This document shows, in pieces, positions 22,969-34,200 of a stretch of DNA of 64,000 nt. Origin of the DNA: Halicephalobus mephisto (taxonomy: Eukaryota; Nematoda; Chromadorea; Rhabditida; Panagrolaimidae). Both the position numbers and the translations under genes were made by a program. Under the pieces are notes generated by a model that was given only the letters and a program-made list of their open reading frames with translations, searched no databases and was not told the DNA's origin. Position 1 is the stretch's first letter, and every line of letters starts with the position of its first letter. The DNA is taken from positions 186,001 through 250,000 of the forward strand of contig SWDT01000060.1 in the NCBI GenBank assembly GCA_009193035.1, given 5' to 3'.

Positions 22969-23009
22969 GCCTGTGGAAGAGAAAAAGTTGTTTTTTGGAG
23001 AAATTTAGG

Positions 23010-23015
23010 TTTCAG
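23010..23015 (+). promoter_or_regulatory. Inferred trans-splice acceptor of the RPC3 gene
   Basis: TTTCAG six bases before the ATG at 23022, with a second candidate (AAATTTAG) a few bases earlier. The open frame extends upstream to 22995, but that extension would be removed by either acceptor. Confidence 0.55.
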
Positions 23016-23021
23016 TTGGGG

Positions 23022-25582
23022 ATGATCGCGCGGATTTGGCGTTGTGCGACAGTTGCCAATGGTGGAGACAGAAGTGTTCGAAATTTCGTAATCGAATCTG
23101 TATCGTCAGCGATGGTGTTTGTTCCGACGTATGTGAAAGCTGTTGTTACGAATTATTTTGGTCCTGATGTGGGCATCATTGCAGAAGCTCTATGTGCGGG
23201 TCCGAAGCCGATTTCATTGCTTTATAGAAGAGTATCTGATCAATTGAAAAATAAAGTTATATTTAAAAAACAATTAACATTACTTTATTGGCATCATATT
23301 GTTGATGTTCAGATAAGAAATGGATTTGAATATTATTCTATTTGTTTTGAGAATGTTTTTAGATTTTCAATGATTCCATCGATGCTGACTGTATTGGAGC
23401 AGATTGCGGGTCCTGGAAGTTTGATCATGGCCAAAGCGTTGATTAAAGCCGGAAGATTGAGCTGTTCGGATCTTGTTCGACAAGCTAGAGAAGATGCTGA
23501 AGGAGTAGAGTACGATGTAAGTTAACTTTTGTTAAATAAGCAAAATGACGCATTTTACATAGGATAGTTCACTTTTAGGTATAAATTTTAGGCTTTTATC
23601 TGTAGTTTCATATATCGTTGTTAGTCCTCAAGAATAGACGAAATTTTCATATTTAATGTAATTCTAAGTTAGAAGTTTTAATATTCATCTACAAGGAATA
23701 TGGTTGTAAAAATTGATTACGAAATAACTTGCGCGAAAGTGGAATTTTAGGCCACTTTTGTTTCTAAGAATTTGTTGAAACAACTCCGTGAGAAGTTCAT
23801 ATATGACTTTCTCTATATGGTTGATTGAAGTCGTGCAAGATTATGAAATAATCATCCAAAACCGAAATTTTAGGCTACTTTAGTTTCGAGTAGATTTTCA
23901 GAGTTCATATTGAAATTGTGTCGTAAAAAGTTCATTTTTAATCTTTTACATATGATTAACTACAACGTGATGTACGATTACGAAATAGTCATCCAAAACC
24001 GAAATTTTGAGCTACTTTAATCCCTAACAACTTCTAAACATTTGTTTCGAGACAATTTCGTGGAAATATAATTTAATTCATATATTAAAAGTAACTTTTT
24101 AGTTCGTCAAGATCTTCCATAGACTGGCTGAAGATAGAGTTATCATGCACACTCAAAGAAAGGCCGGCGAAGCTGAAGAAGATCCATTTCTTGTTCCTCA
24201 CAATATTCTTGATGGAGACTCTAGAGTTGCTCGATTGATCAAAGTAGAAGCACAAATGAAGGAATTAGAAGAACAGTTCCTTGAACAAGCCAAACAAGCC
24301 AATTCTTCTCAAAGCGCAGCAAAATTAGAAAATATTCGTCGTCAAAAACGTCAGGAACTCTATGCTGAAGCTGACAAAGTCGTAGCAACGGATTCTGATG
24401 CGGAAGTTCTCTGGAGAATCAATTTCAATCTACTGGATCGGATCTACCGTGATCGGCTTCTTTTGGAACTTTTAATCAAGGATTCTGGGATCGACGAAGT
24501 TGGAGAGAAAATCATGAGAGCTGTGTTTGGATTCTGTATGAAATTACAAGAAGGAAATGCCAGCAATACCGGCGGGAAATATTTCTCTGTAAGTTTTTTT
24601 ACATTTTACTGTAATAATTACTTTTTTAGAGAAGGGATATTGAAAATATCCTGAAAGATAACACGGATATTACTCCGGATGACTATGAATCTACATTTTA
24701 TCTGATTTCGTCAAGTGCAGACAGATTTATCACTAAGGTAGGAGAAAGTTCAGGAGGTCTTTATATGGTTGACTACAACGAAGGAATGAAAACTTTAATT
24801 ACGAAGGTTATCACGAGCATGATTGATGCTAAATATGAAAATTCAGACGAACCGATAGATCGGAAAGGACTTCCTGTTTTTATTTTCACTACTTTGTTGA
24901 AAAAAGGTCTTGTTGAAGAAGAAAGATTAGCCCTTGTTTTCAAGCATCCTGATGATGAAATTCGGCAAGAATTATTCAGATTAAGAGCAGACGGATTTGT
25001 GAATGTTGTGGTGAGAATTTTAGAAATTATTTAAATTTTAAAAGTAATTTTTAGACGAAAGATTCTTCTTATGAGTTTAATCCAACGACATCTCAGTTTT
25101 TTTACGGTGTTGATCTTTTGAAAGTTGCAAGTTGTCAATTTCAGAATATTCTTCAGTTTCAAACTAATTTTATTAATCGTAGACTTCATGAGAAAGCTGA
25201 AATTGCTCCAGTGAAAATGGTCAAAGAGAAGGTCAAAAGAATGATTGAATATGTCAAAAAAACTTGCACTGAAGAAGACGAACTTGAGGAGATGATTGCG
25301 GATGTGAATAATGAACTAGACAACGGGAAAAGAATGAAGCTTCGTCGATACAGACAATTTAGAGATTACTTAAAAAAGGTAAAGATTAGTTTTTTATGTT
25401 TATTAATGAGATTTTAGGTAGAAATGATGCTGAATGAATCGCTATGGGTGGTATATAGATTTAAGCAGATGGAGGAAAGAAGACGAAAGGACCTTGGGAA
25501 TCAAAATGCGAAGAAACCTAGAAAACGTCCAGGAGATTCTTACGAAGATGATTCTCAAGCAAAGAGATTTAAGGAATACTAA
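23022..25582 (+). CDS. POLR3C: RNA polymerase III subunit RPC3 (POLR3C/RPC62)
   Basis: Exons 23022-23516, 24103-24588, 24630-25010, 25055-25378 and 25418-25582 give 616 aa (human 534). Family hallmarks: the first winged helix with YFGPDVGIIAEALCAG, the segment around RRVSDQLKNKVIFKKQLTLL, a second unit AKALIKAGRLSCSDLVRQA, FVKIFHRLAEDRVI, then DRFITKVGESSGGLYMV (human has a closely similar SGGGMYV stretch), and a long C-terminal coiled segment. RPC3 forms the RPC3/6/7 subcomplex that helps open Pol III promoters. The GTAGG inside ITKVGES is not a splice site: the frame runs on and matches the family. The start at 23022 is set by the TTTCAG at 23010. Intron 1 (586 bp) holds dispersed repeat copies. 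It is probably the second gene of an operon with uba-1. AATAAA lies at 25626-25631. Confidence 0.92.
23690..24070 (+). repeat. Dispersed intronic repeat, about three tandem copies (RPC3 intron 1)
   Basis: Units of about 120-130 bp with GATTACGAAATAA, GGAATTTTAGGCCACTTTTG or GAAATTTTAGGCTACTTTAG, TTCTAAGAATTT and AGTTCATATATGACTTT. The same family forms the larger array at 26.0-26.6 kb. Confidence 0.8.
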
Positions 25583-25639
25583 TGTATTCGTTGTTGAGTT
25601 TTTCATTTTGCAAATTAACTTTTGAAATAAATTTGAAAG

Positions 25640-26000
25640 CAAATAAAAATATTGATTGTTGTTATCAGTTTTTTGATTGACTTTGAAAGTAACGCTCTGA
25701 GTTCTTTTGAAGAAGGAAATTGAAAGGGCGAGGTAAAGCTGATCCGAATTTGTCCGATTTTACAGTCTTTGGAATTTTTCAGTTTTGGGATTTTTTGAAA
25801 GTTAAATTTTTAAAAATTGTTTAAAAATGGAATTTTTAGGATTAAAAAGATTTTTTTAAATTGATTTGTTTTTAGGATGTTTATTAATTTTTTCATATAT
25901 GAATGTTTATTTTCTAAGATGGAAGAAGGATTTAGAAGTTTTTGGATTTGCTCAGACGGAAGTGAATCCTGAACTATTGGTTAGGGAATGATCATCGTGT
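25640..26000. other. 3' flank of the RPC3 gene, no gene seen
   Basis: AT-rich, mostly single-copy sequence between the RPC3 polyadenylation signal and the repeat array. No supportable frame on either strand. Confidence 0.5.
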
Positions 26001-26570
26001 AAAACAGAAATTGTTCCGTAGTCTGTTTTAAGTTCTAAAAAGTTCTAGAAATTCATATATGAGTTTTTATATATGAATAATTACGAAATAACTATTAAAC
26101 AAAACCAGAATTTTATGCTACTTTAGTTTCTGAAAAGTTCTATAAAATTATATTAAGACTATTTCGTAAGAAATTCATATATGAATTTTTGTATATACAT
26201 GGTTACAAAATGATGGTTGTGCAAAACCAGAATTTTAGGCTACTTTAGTTTCTAAAAAGTTCTAGAGATTCACATCGGGACTATTTCGTAAGAAATTCAT
26301 ATATGAATAATTACGAAATAACTATCAAACAAAACCAGAATTTTAGGCTACTTTAGTTTCTAAAAAGTTCTATAAAATCATATTGGGACTATTTCGTAAG
26401 AAATTCATATATGAATTTTTATGTATGAATAATTACAAAATAATGTAAGATTACGAAATAACTATTAAACAAAACCAAAATTATTACATTGATTATTTTC
26501 ATTTCTAAAAAGTTTTAGAAATTCACATCGGGACTGTTTCGTAAAATGTTCATATATGGATTTTTATTTT
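26000..26570. repeat. Tandem array of the dispersed 'TTTTAGGCTACTTTAG' family
   Basis: Four to five copies of a 110-140 bp unit: AAACCAGAATTTTAGGCTAC, TTTAGTTTCTAAAAAGTTCT, AGGGACTATTTCGTAAGAAA-like, TTCATATATGAATTTTTATA and AATAATTACGAAATAACTAT. Single or paired copies lie inside introns of three genes. Confidence 0.85.
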
Positions 26571-26589
26571 AGACGGTAGTTTTAGGTTT

Positions 26590-26705
26590 TTATAAATTCT
26601 GAAGAGTTTTAGAAGCTTCTCTGAGATTCTAGAGAGCTCTGGGAGCTTCTATGAGGTCCTAGAGAGCTCTGGGAGCTTCTATGAGGTCCTAGAAGTTCCC
26701 ACAAA
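26590..26705. repeat. Short GC-richer minisatellite
   Basis: About four imperfect copies of a 28-30 bp unit (AGAGAGCTCTGGGAGCTTCT, ATGAGGTCCT). The AGAGCTCT and AGAAGCTTCT cores are themselves palindromic. Confidence 0.8.
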
Positions 26706-27300
26706 CTTCCAATTTTTATAAAATTGAATACAATTAAAAATTGAAAATGATGTTTAAAGTTTTTGAACACAAACTATAATTGGACCAGTGCTGTTTGTTC
26801 TTTAAACTTTCCTGAAGGGTCCGAAAGGTGAAGCTGGGCTTATCAATTCCTCAACCAAGCGGATTAGAAAAATGATGAACTTGTCGTCATCATGATTGTC
26901 GAGATTTATTTTTGTCTATTTGGCTTGTTTATTGAATTGTTTCTTAAATTTTTTGTTTGGTAGTCTGAACAAACGGTTATCGCGGTAATTTTCTTTGATT
27001 TTTTTTGTTTATATCGTTTTTAACCAGTTAAAGACCAAAGAAGCCGTTTTTATCAATTATCGAAAAATCAAAGTCTGTCCTGATTATGATTAAGAATGTC
27101 AAAAAAAATTAATTGGAAGCGACTTTTCTGGCTTTCATGACGGGAACCCCCGACCAAATTTTCCAAAAACAATGGAACAAGAAAGTCCATTTGAATGTCA
27201 AAACTTTCCGCTTTTGTACCAGTCAAAGATTTGTTTGGTTTTTTGAGAACAGTTCCTTTTTGAAACAGCGAGTCTTTCGTGATTCATTTATTTCTTAATT
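26706..27300. other. Intergenic single-copy stretch
   Basis: Non-repetitive, moderately AT-rich. A 61-codon frame at 27113-27298 has no start context or similarity I can support. It may belong to the regulatory region of the RhoGEF gene beginning at 28269. Confidence 0.4.
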
Positions 27301-27559
27301 CAAAAAATCGAAATTTTTCCAATTTTATAGAATCTTTAAAAAACTAATTTTGGAAATTTTAAAAATCAAACATTCTGGGGAAATTCGTGTTGAGAAAATT
27401 TCATAAAAAGAATTAATTTTTTTTATAAAAAAAATCGAAATTTTTTAAAATTTATAGAATTTTTAAAATATTAATGGAAAATTCTAAAATTTAACAGGGA
27501 CTTTTGAAATTTTTTAGACAATTTTAGGAATATTCTGGAATTTTATGGAAATTCTTTGA

Positions 27560-28110
27560 ATTTTCAAATCTTTCAGGATCTCTTCAAAATTTCTGGAATC
27601 TTTCGGAAGGTTTTAGAATCTTCCAGAATGTCATGGGAGATTTTAAAAGTTCTTCAGAATTCATTTGAAGCTTCTGAAATTCTATAGAATCCTACAAAAA
27701 CTTCTATAATTCTCCAGAATAAGGTTTTAGAATCTTCCAGGATGTCATAGAAGATTTTAAAAGTTCTTCAGAATCTCAAAATTTCCTGAAATCTTCCAGG
27801 ATGTCATGGAAGATTTTAAAAGTTCTTCAAAATCTCAAAATTTTCTGAAATCTTCCAGAATATCATGAAAGATTTTAAAAGTTCTTCAGAATCTCAAAAT
27901 TTTCTGAAATCTTCCAGGATGTCATGGGAGATTTTAAAAGTTCTTCAGAATCTCAAAATTTTCTGAAATCTTCCAGAATTTCATGGAAGATTTTAAAAGT
28001 CCTTCAGAATCTCAAAATTTCCTGAAATCTTCCAGGATGTCATGGAAGATTCTATAAGTTCTCCATAAACCTATTTGAAGCTCCTGAAATCTTCCAGAAT
28101 TTCCTCAAAA
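27560..28110. repeat. 59-bp tandem repeat
   Basis: About seven copies of a 59-bp unit: AATCTCAAAATTTTCTGAAA, TCTTCCAGGATGTCATGGAA, GATTTTAAAAGTTCTTCAG. The first and last units are diverged. It ends 160 bp before the RhoGEF start codon. Confidence 0.9.
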
Positions 28111-28268
28111 ATTCCACAAATATCTTTAAAAATAAAAATTCGTGTCGAGACAATTTTCTATTTATTTTTAATTTTGAAATTACATAAATTTCAGAAGGGG
28201 AATTTCGAAAAGTTTATAAAAAGTTAGTTTTAAAATTTTATTTAATATTTAAAAAATAAATTTTTAAG

Positions 28269-31200
28269 ATGAAAAGAAATAGTTCATTGTTGAACGTGGA
28301 ATCGATCCTCGATAACGCTCCAGAAAACCCGAACCCCCCGACCATCCCCCCCGGAACAGCCCCGTTGATTTACCATCGAAGAATGTATTCTGCAGACACT
28401 ACCCTCAACCGACATTCGGTTTCATCAAAGTAAGTCTCAAAAAACGGAAAATCGGTCCAATGACGAACAATACCAAATTTTCCACTTTTCGAATTTCAAA
28501 AATTTTAGAAAATTTTCTAATTTAAAAATTTCCATTTTTCGAATTTTTAAAATTTTAGAAAATTTCCTAATTTAAAATTTTCCATTTTTAGAATTTCAAA
28601 AATTTTAGAAAATTTCCACTTTTAAGATTTTGGAATTTTTAGAATTTTGGAAATTTTCTAATTTAAAATTTTCCATTTTTAGAATTTCAAAAATTTTCTA
28701 ATTTAAAATTTCCTATTTTTAAAATTTTTTTTTTAAATTCCTCTAATTTATTTTTTTCAATTTTTTTATTTTTAGGAAAATTTTTAAAATTTTATTTTGT
28801 CTTTTGTTTTATTTTGTTTTTTTGATTTTTTCGGAAAAATTTTATTTTTTTAAAATTTTCTTAAATTTTTGCACTTTGAAATTGAATTGATTCGTTTTTG
28901 AAAAATTTTCTTAATTATTGTATTTGGATAAAATTAGAGAAAATGTACAATATTTTAAAACTTTTTAAAATTACATAGATATTAATTTTTAATAATTTTT
29001 GGTCTCGAGTGGAAAATTCCAAAATTTCGTGTTGAGATCATTTTTTGGAACTTTACAGTCGATATTCTTATTTTCTATGATATTAAAGTTTTCAAACAAC
29101 TTAGAAGCATATAAACATGAATTTCGTAATTTTCGATCTCGAGTGGAAAATTCCAAAATTTCGTGTTGAGACCACTTTTCGAAATTTTACAGTAGATATT
29201 TCTATTTTCTATGATATTAAGGGTTTCAAAAAAATTAGAAACATTTAAACATTGAATTTCGTAATTTTCGGTCTTGAGTGGAATTTTTGAAATTTTCCAC
29301 TCGAGACCACTTTTCGAAATTTTACAGTAGATATTCTTATTTTCTATGATATTAAAGTTTTCAAACAACTTAGAAACATTTAAACATGAATTTCGTAATT
29401 TTCGGTCTCGAGTGGAAAATTCCAAAAATTCCTGTCGAGACTATTTTTGGAATTTTCTTGTCAAATATTTTCATTTATAATCACATGATTTTTAATGATA
29501 ACTTGTTTTTTGAGTTAAGCGTTTTTGGGTTACGTGATTTTTTCGAATTTGTTTTTTTTGAAAAATTTTTACTTTATTAAATAATTCCGATTTTTCGAAC
29601 ATTCTTGGATTAATCCGGAAAAACAAAATTTTCCAAAAAAGTTTTCAAAATAACATCTGCTTTGATTTTAAAATGTTGAAGATTTTTTTCGATTTTGACA
29701 ACCAGCTGGCCCTTGGCGGACGCTGTTCTTTTCGAAACTCGACCAACTGCGAAATCTGGCGCCTTCCAATCTGGCTCTGACCAAAAATGGAAGTTATATA
29801 AAAATCTGATTTCATTTTCACTCAGGAGATAAATTCGAATAAAAATAAAAATTTATTTTTTTAATTAAAAATAGAAATTTAAATAAAAATAAAAATTTAC
29901 TTTTTTTTTAATTTAAAATATAAATTCGAATAAAAATTAAATTTTACTTTTTTATTAAAAGTAGAAATTTGAATAAAAATAAAAATATATTTTTTTATTA
30001 AAGATAAATTTGAATAAAAAAAATAAATTTTTTCATCCTAGGATATAAATTGGATGAGGATCGGATCTGGCTCTGACCAAAAATGAAATTTAAATAAAAA
30101 TTCTAATTTTTGCAAAAAATTTTTACTTTTATTTTAAAAAATTCCTATTTTTATTTTTAAATAATTCAAAATTTTATTTTAAAAAATTAAATATAAACCA
30201 GATTAGACCTTTATCTTGGAAATAAAAGTTCAGTTTTTTATCAAGGATAAAAGAAAGATTAAAATCCGATTTTCATCGTAAAGTAAATGTTGTGCAAAAA
30301 TCCAATTTGAATTTCTAAAAGACTTGTAAAATATTTCAAAAAGTACTTTTTATTTGGTCTCGAATGGAAAATTTGTATAAAGTAATTTTCTTTTTGAAAT
30401 TATACAAAATTTTTTAAAATTATTTTTTATTTGGTCTCGAATGGAAAATTTGTATAAAATAATTTTCTTTTTAAAACCATGAAAAAAGTATTTTTTAAAT
30501 TATTTTTTATTTGGTCTTAAGAGGAAAGTTTATATCGAGTAATTTTCCATTCAAGACCGTGGAAAAAATGTTTTTTTTTAATTATTTTTTTATATTGTTT
30601 TGAGAGGAAAATTTATATAAAATAATTTTCTTTTCGAAATTATAAAAAAAGTATTTTTAAATTATTTTTTTATATTGTCTTGAGAGGAAAGTTTACACAG
30701 ATGATTTTATATATGAATAAAGTGACATTTATCCTTTATTCAGTTTCAGAATAGGGACTTTCGAAATGGAAAATTTGCAATAAATCAATTGGACAGTTGA
30801 AAGAAAAAACAAAAGTTTATTGACATGTAAACAGAGATTCAGAAACACCGACAAGACTAGTTTTGGTCTCAAATAAAAACAAAAAAAATCAATTAACGGT
30901 CTATTCAACCTTTTTTTGAATTTTTTTGGTTTAAATAAATTCAATTTTTTAAATTATCAAAATTGATCTAATTTTTTGAATTTTCTTATTTAAAAAAATA
31001 AAAATTTATTAAAAAATTTTAATTTCTTTGAAAAATAAAATTTTAAAAATAAAAATTTATCTAAAAAATAAAATTAAAAAAGTTGAATTTTTTAAATTAA
31101 AAGTTTTTTAAAAAATAAAATTTTAAAAATAAAAATTTATTTAAAAAATAAAATTTAAAAAGTTGAATTTTTTTAATTAAAAGTTTTTTAAAAAATAAAA

Positions 31201-34200
31201 TTTTAAAAATAAAAATTTATTTAAAAAATAAAATTAAAAAAGTTGAATTTTCTAAATTAAAAGTTTTTTAAAAAATAAAATTTAAAAAGTTGAATTTTTT
31301 TAATTAAAATTTATTTAAAAAATAAAACTTTTAAAATTGAATTTTTTAAATTAAAAGTTTTTTAAAAAATAAAATTTTTACGTTTGATTTAATTTTTTAT
31401 TTTGTTTACGATTTTTGCGCATTTGATCCGCTCTGGATCCATCTGGATTGGATTTTTGGAAGACGTCTCCAAACCTTGAAACCGAAAGTTTTCTTTTTTA
31501 TTTTTCCGACGATTGATTCAGAAAAAAAAATTATTATTTCCGATCGAAGATTTCCGAACGGTTTATTACGAAATCTTAACTGAAAAAAATCGATTTTTTA
31601 AATCGCAATTTTAAAAATTTGAAAAGTTTAAAAATTTCAGAATTTTCTAAAGATTTTTATAAATTTTATGAATCCCACTAAAGATTCTGAAATAATCTAA
31701 AATTGAGGATTTTTGAAGTTTTTTAAAAAAATTATGAAATTTATTTTAAAAGAATTAAAAAAAATAAATATTTTTAAAATTTTTAAAAATTATAAAATTT
31801 ATTTTAGAATAATTAAAAAAAATAAATATTTTTAAAATTACTTTTTTTTTAATTTATTTTAGAATAATTTTAAAAAATAAGTATTTTTAAATTTTTTAAA
31901 TTATGAAATTTATTTTAAAATAACTTAAAAAAATAAATATTTTTAAAATTATGTAATTTCGAAATTACTTTTTTTTAATTTTTTAAAATTATGAGATTTT
32001 TTTAGAATAATTTTTAAAAAATGAATATTTTTAAAATTACTTTTTTTAAATTTTTTAAAATTATAAAATTTATTTTAGAATAATTTTAAAAAAATAAGTA
32101 TTTTTAAATCTTTTAAATTATGAAATTTTTTTAGAATAAATTAAAAAATAAGTATTTTTAAAATTGCTATTTTTAAATTTTTTAAATTATGAAGTTTTTT
32201 TAGAATAATTTTAAAAAAATAAGTATTTTTAAATTTTTAAATTATAAACTTTATTTTAGAATAATTTTAAAAAAATAAGTATTTTTAAATTTTTAAAAAT
32301 TATGAAATTTTTTTAGAATAAGTTAAAAAATAAATATTTTTAAATTTCTCGAGATTGTATAGTAATCCATTCGACCACTTTACTCTTCTTGCAGACCGTT
32401 TTTCCCTTGACCCTTTTGTTTCTTGTTGGTGGAGATCGCCTTCCCGCACGCAATTTGTCTCAAATCCGACTTGTCTGTTTCAGTCCAATCGGCACATTCA
32501 AAACTCCATAAATCCTGGTATTCCGGACAAAATCAAAGAAAAAACCGATTTTTTTGGCCACAATATTTTTTTTTAAAATTTTTTATTTAAAATTGACCTG
32601 AATAATGGACCATTTTTCCCCATCTGCGCGGGAATGAATAGATGATTTTTTTTAATTTGTCTGTCCGGCACTGTGCCAGAATGGCCTGGCTGATTTGTCT
32701 CGCGCTGACCAAATCAAACAGCGCTGGTGCGAGCGATCGAACATTGACGGTTTTTCCTCGGAGTAATTTTTTGTCTTTTTCCCAACCTTGTTTTTTTGGA
32801 AAAATTGGTTCTAGTTTGGTCATTTGTCGTTATATCGATTTCGAAATCCATTAAGTTTTTACTGTTTCCTTATTACTATTTTAAATTTGCTTTTTTTGTA
32901 CTTTTATATATTTTCCATGTAGGTAGTAGGTTTTATATCAGAATTAGGTAGTTTCGTGTTCGAAAACCCGAAATCGCGCGTAAAAAGCGAAAGTTGATCC
33001 TATTATTTTTACATTTTTAATTTCTCACTTTAATTTACTCTTTTTTGTATTTCCATATATCCCCTACGTGGTTAGTCATTTATGTGTATAAGTAAAGTAG
33101 TTTTTTATTGAAAAACCCGAAATCGCGCGTAAAAAGCGAAAGTTGATCCTATTATTTTTACATTTTTAATTTCCCACTTTAATTTACTCTTTTTTGTATT
33201 TCCATATATTATTTCTTTAATGCGTGATTTTTACTTTTAATTAAATCGATTGTTACTTAAAAAGTCGAAATTCGCGCAAATGATGAATCAATTCTGTTAT
33301 TTCCTAATCGTTAACCTTTTTAGCCTAATTTGGTCTTTTTTGTTCTTCCATATATTTCCTACGTTGTTAGTGGTTTTCCTTTTTGATGTAGATAGTTTCG
33401 TGTTCGACAACTCAAACTTGCACGCAACACTAGAATACAATCTTATTGCTGACTATTAATTTTAATCCTAATTTGTTTTTTTATACATTTCTTATATCCC
33501 CTATGTAACTCGTGATTTTCACCTTCACATCGGATAGTTTCGAATTTGAAAACTCAGAATTGCGCGCAAAAGTGAAAGTCGAGTCCATTATTCCCGCCGG
33601 CGCCTTTTTGCCTCTGTTTTTGACCTCCATTTTCACTCTTGTCAAATTCCTTTTAATTTGTGGTTTGGATCATGATTTTCATATATAGATTCTCTTTTTA
33701 TCAGAACTAGAATCTTTGTCTTGCCGAAATTTGACTGTTGTTTTTTTCGTCGACTTGATTTTCTTAGAAAAAGTGTTTTGATTTATTTCAATGTGATCAA
33801 AGAAATCATCTCGGTATTTCTATTTCGAAATACAGTTGAGCCGATAGTGAACTATTGTTAATCCTCAAACTCGAGTGGCCATTGACAAAGCACACTAAAC
33901 TGACTCATGATTGCTTTTAGTTTTGCTGATTTTTTGAACTTTATTGATCGTTGTAAATTTTGTTTTTCAGCTCCTTCTTTGATTATTCAACACCAAGTAA
34001 CTTTTTCACAGTGACGTCTGATTTCGAACTACTAAATCATAGATTTCCTAGTGACGAAGGCCAAACGTCAACTGTTCCAGACTATTATCAGCAATTGTTA
34101 CTGCAAGAAGAAGAAGATCAAAAAAGAAGAGAGCTCCAAAAATTTCTCTACGAAAACGTTCCAAAATATTCGGCTCCACCAGTTCCAGAAGAAACATCAA

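Noticed and set aside
24736..24768. Possible splice donor GTAGGAG in RPC3 exon 3
   Set aside because: Reading through gives ITKVGESSGGLYMV, which matches the family; there is no room for an intron.
32587..32854. 70- and 78-codon frames in RhoGEF intron 1
   Set aside because: They overlap on opposite strands, one inside the other's span; no splice sites link them to known exons. Treated as a unique non-coding island.
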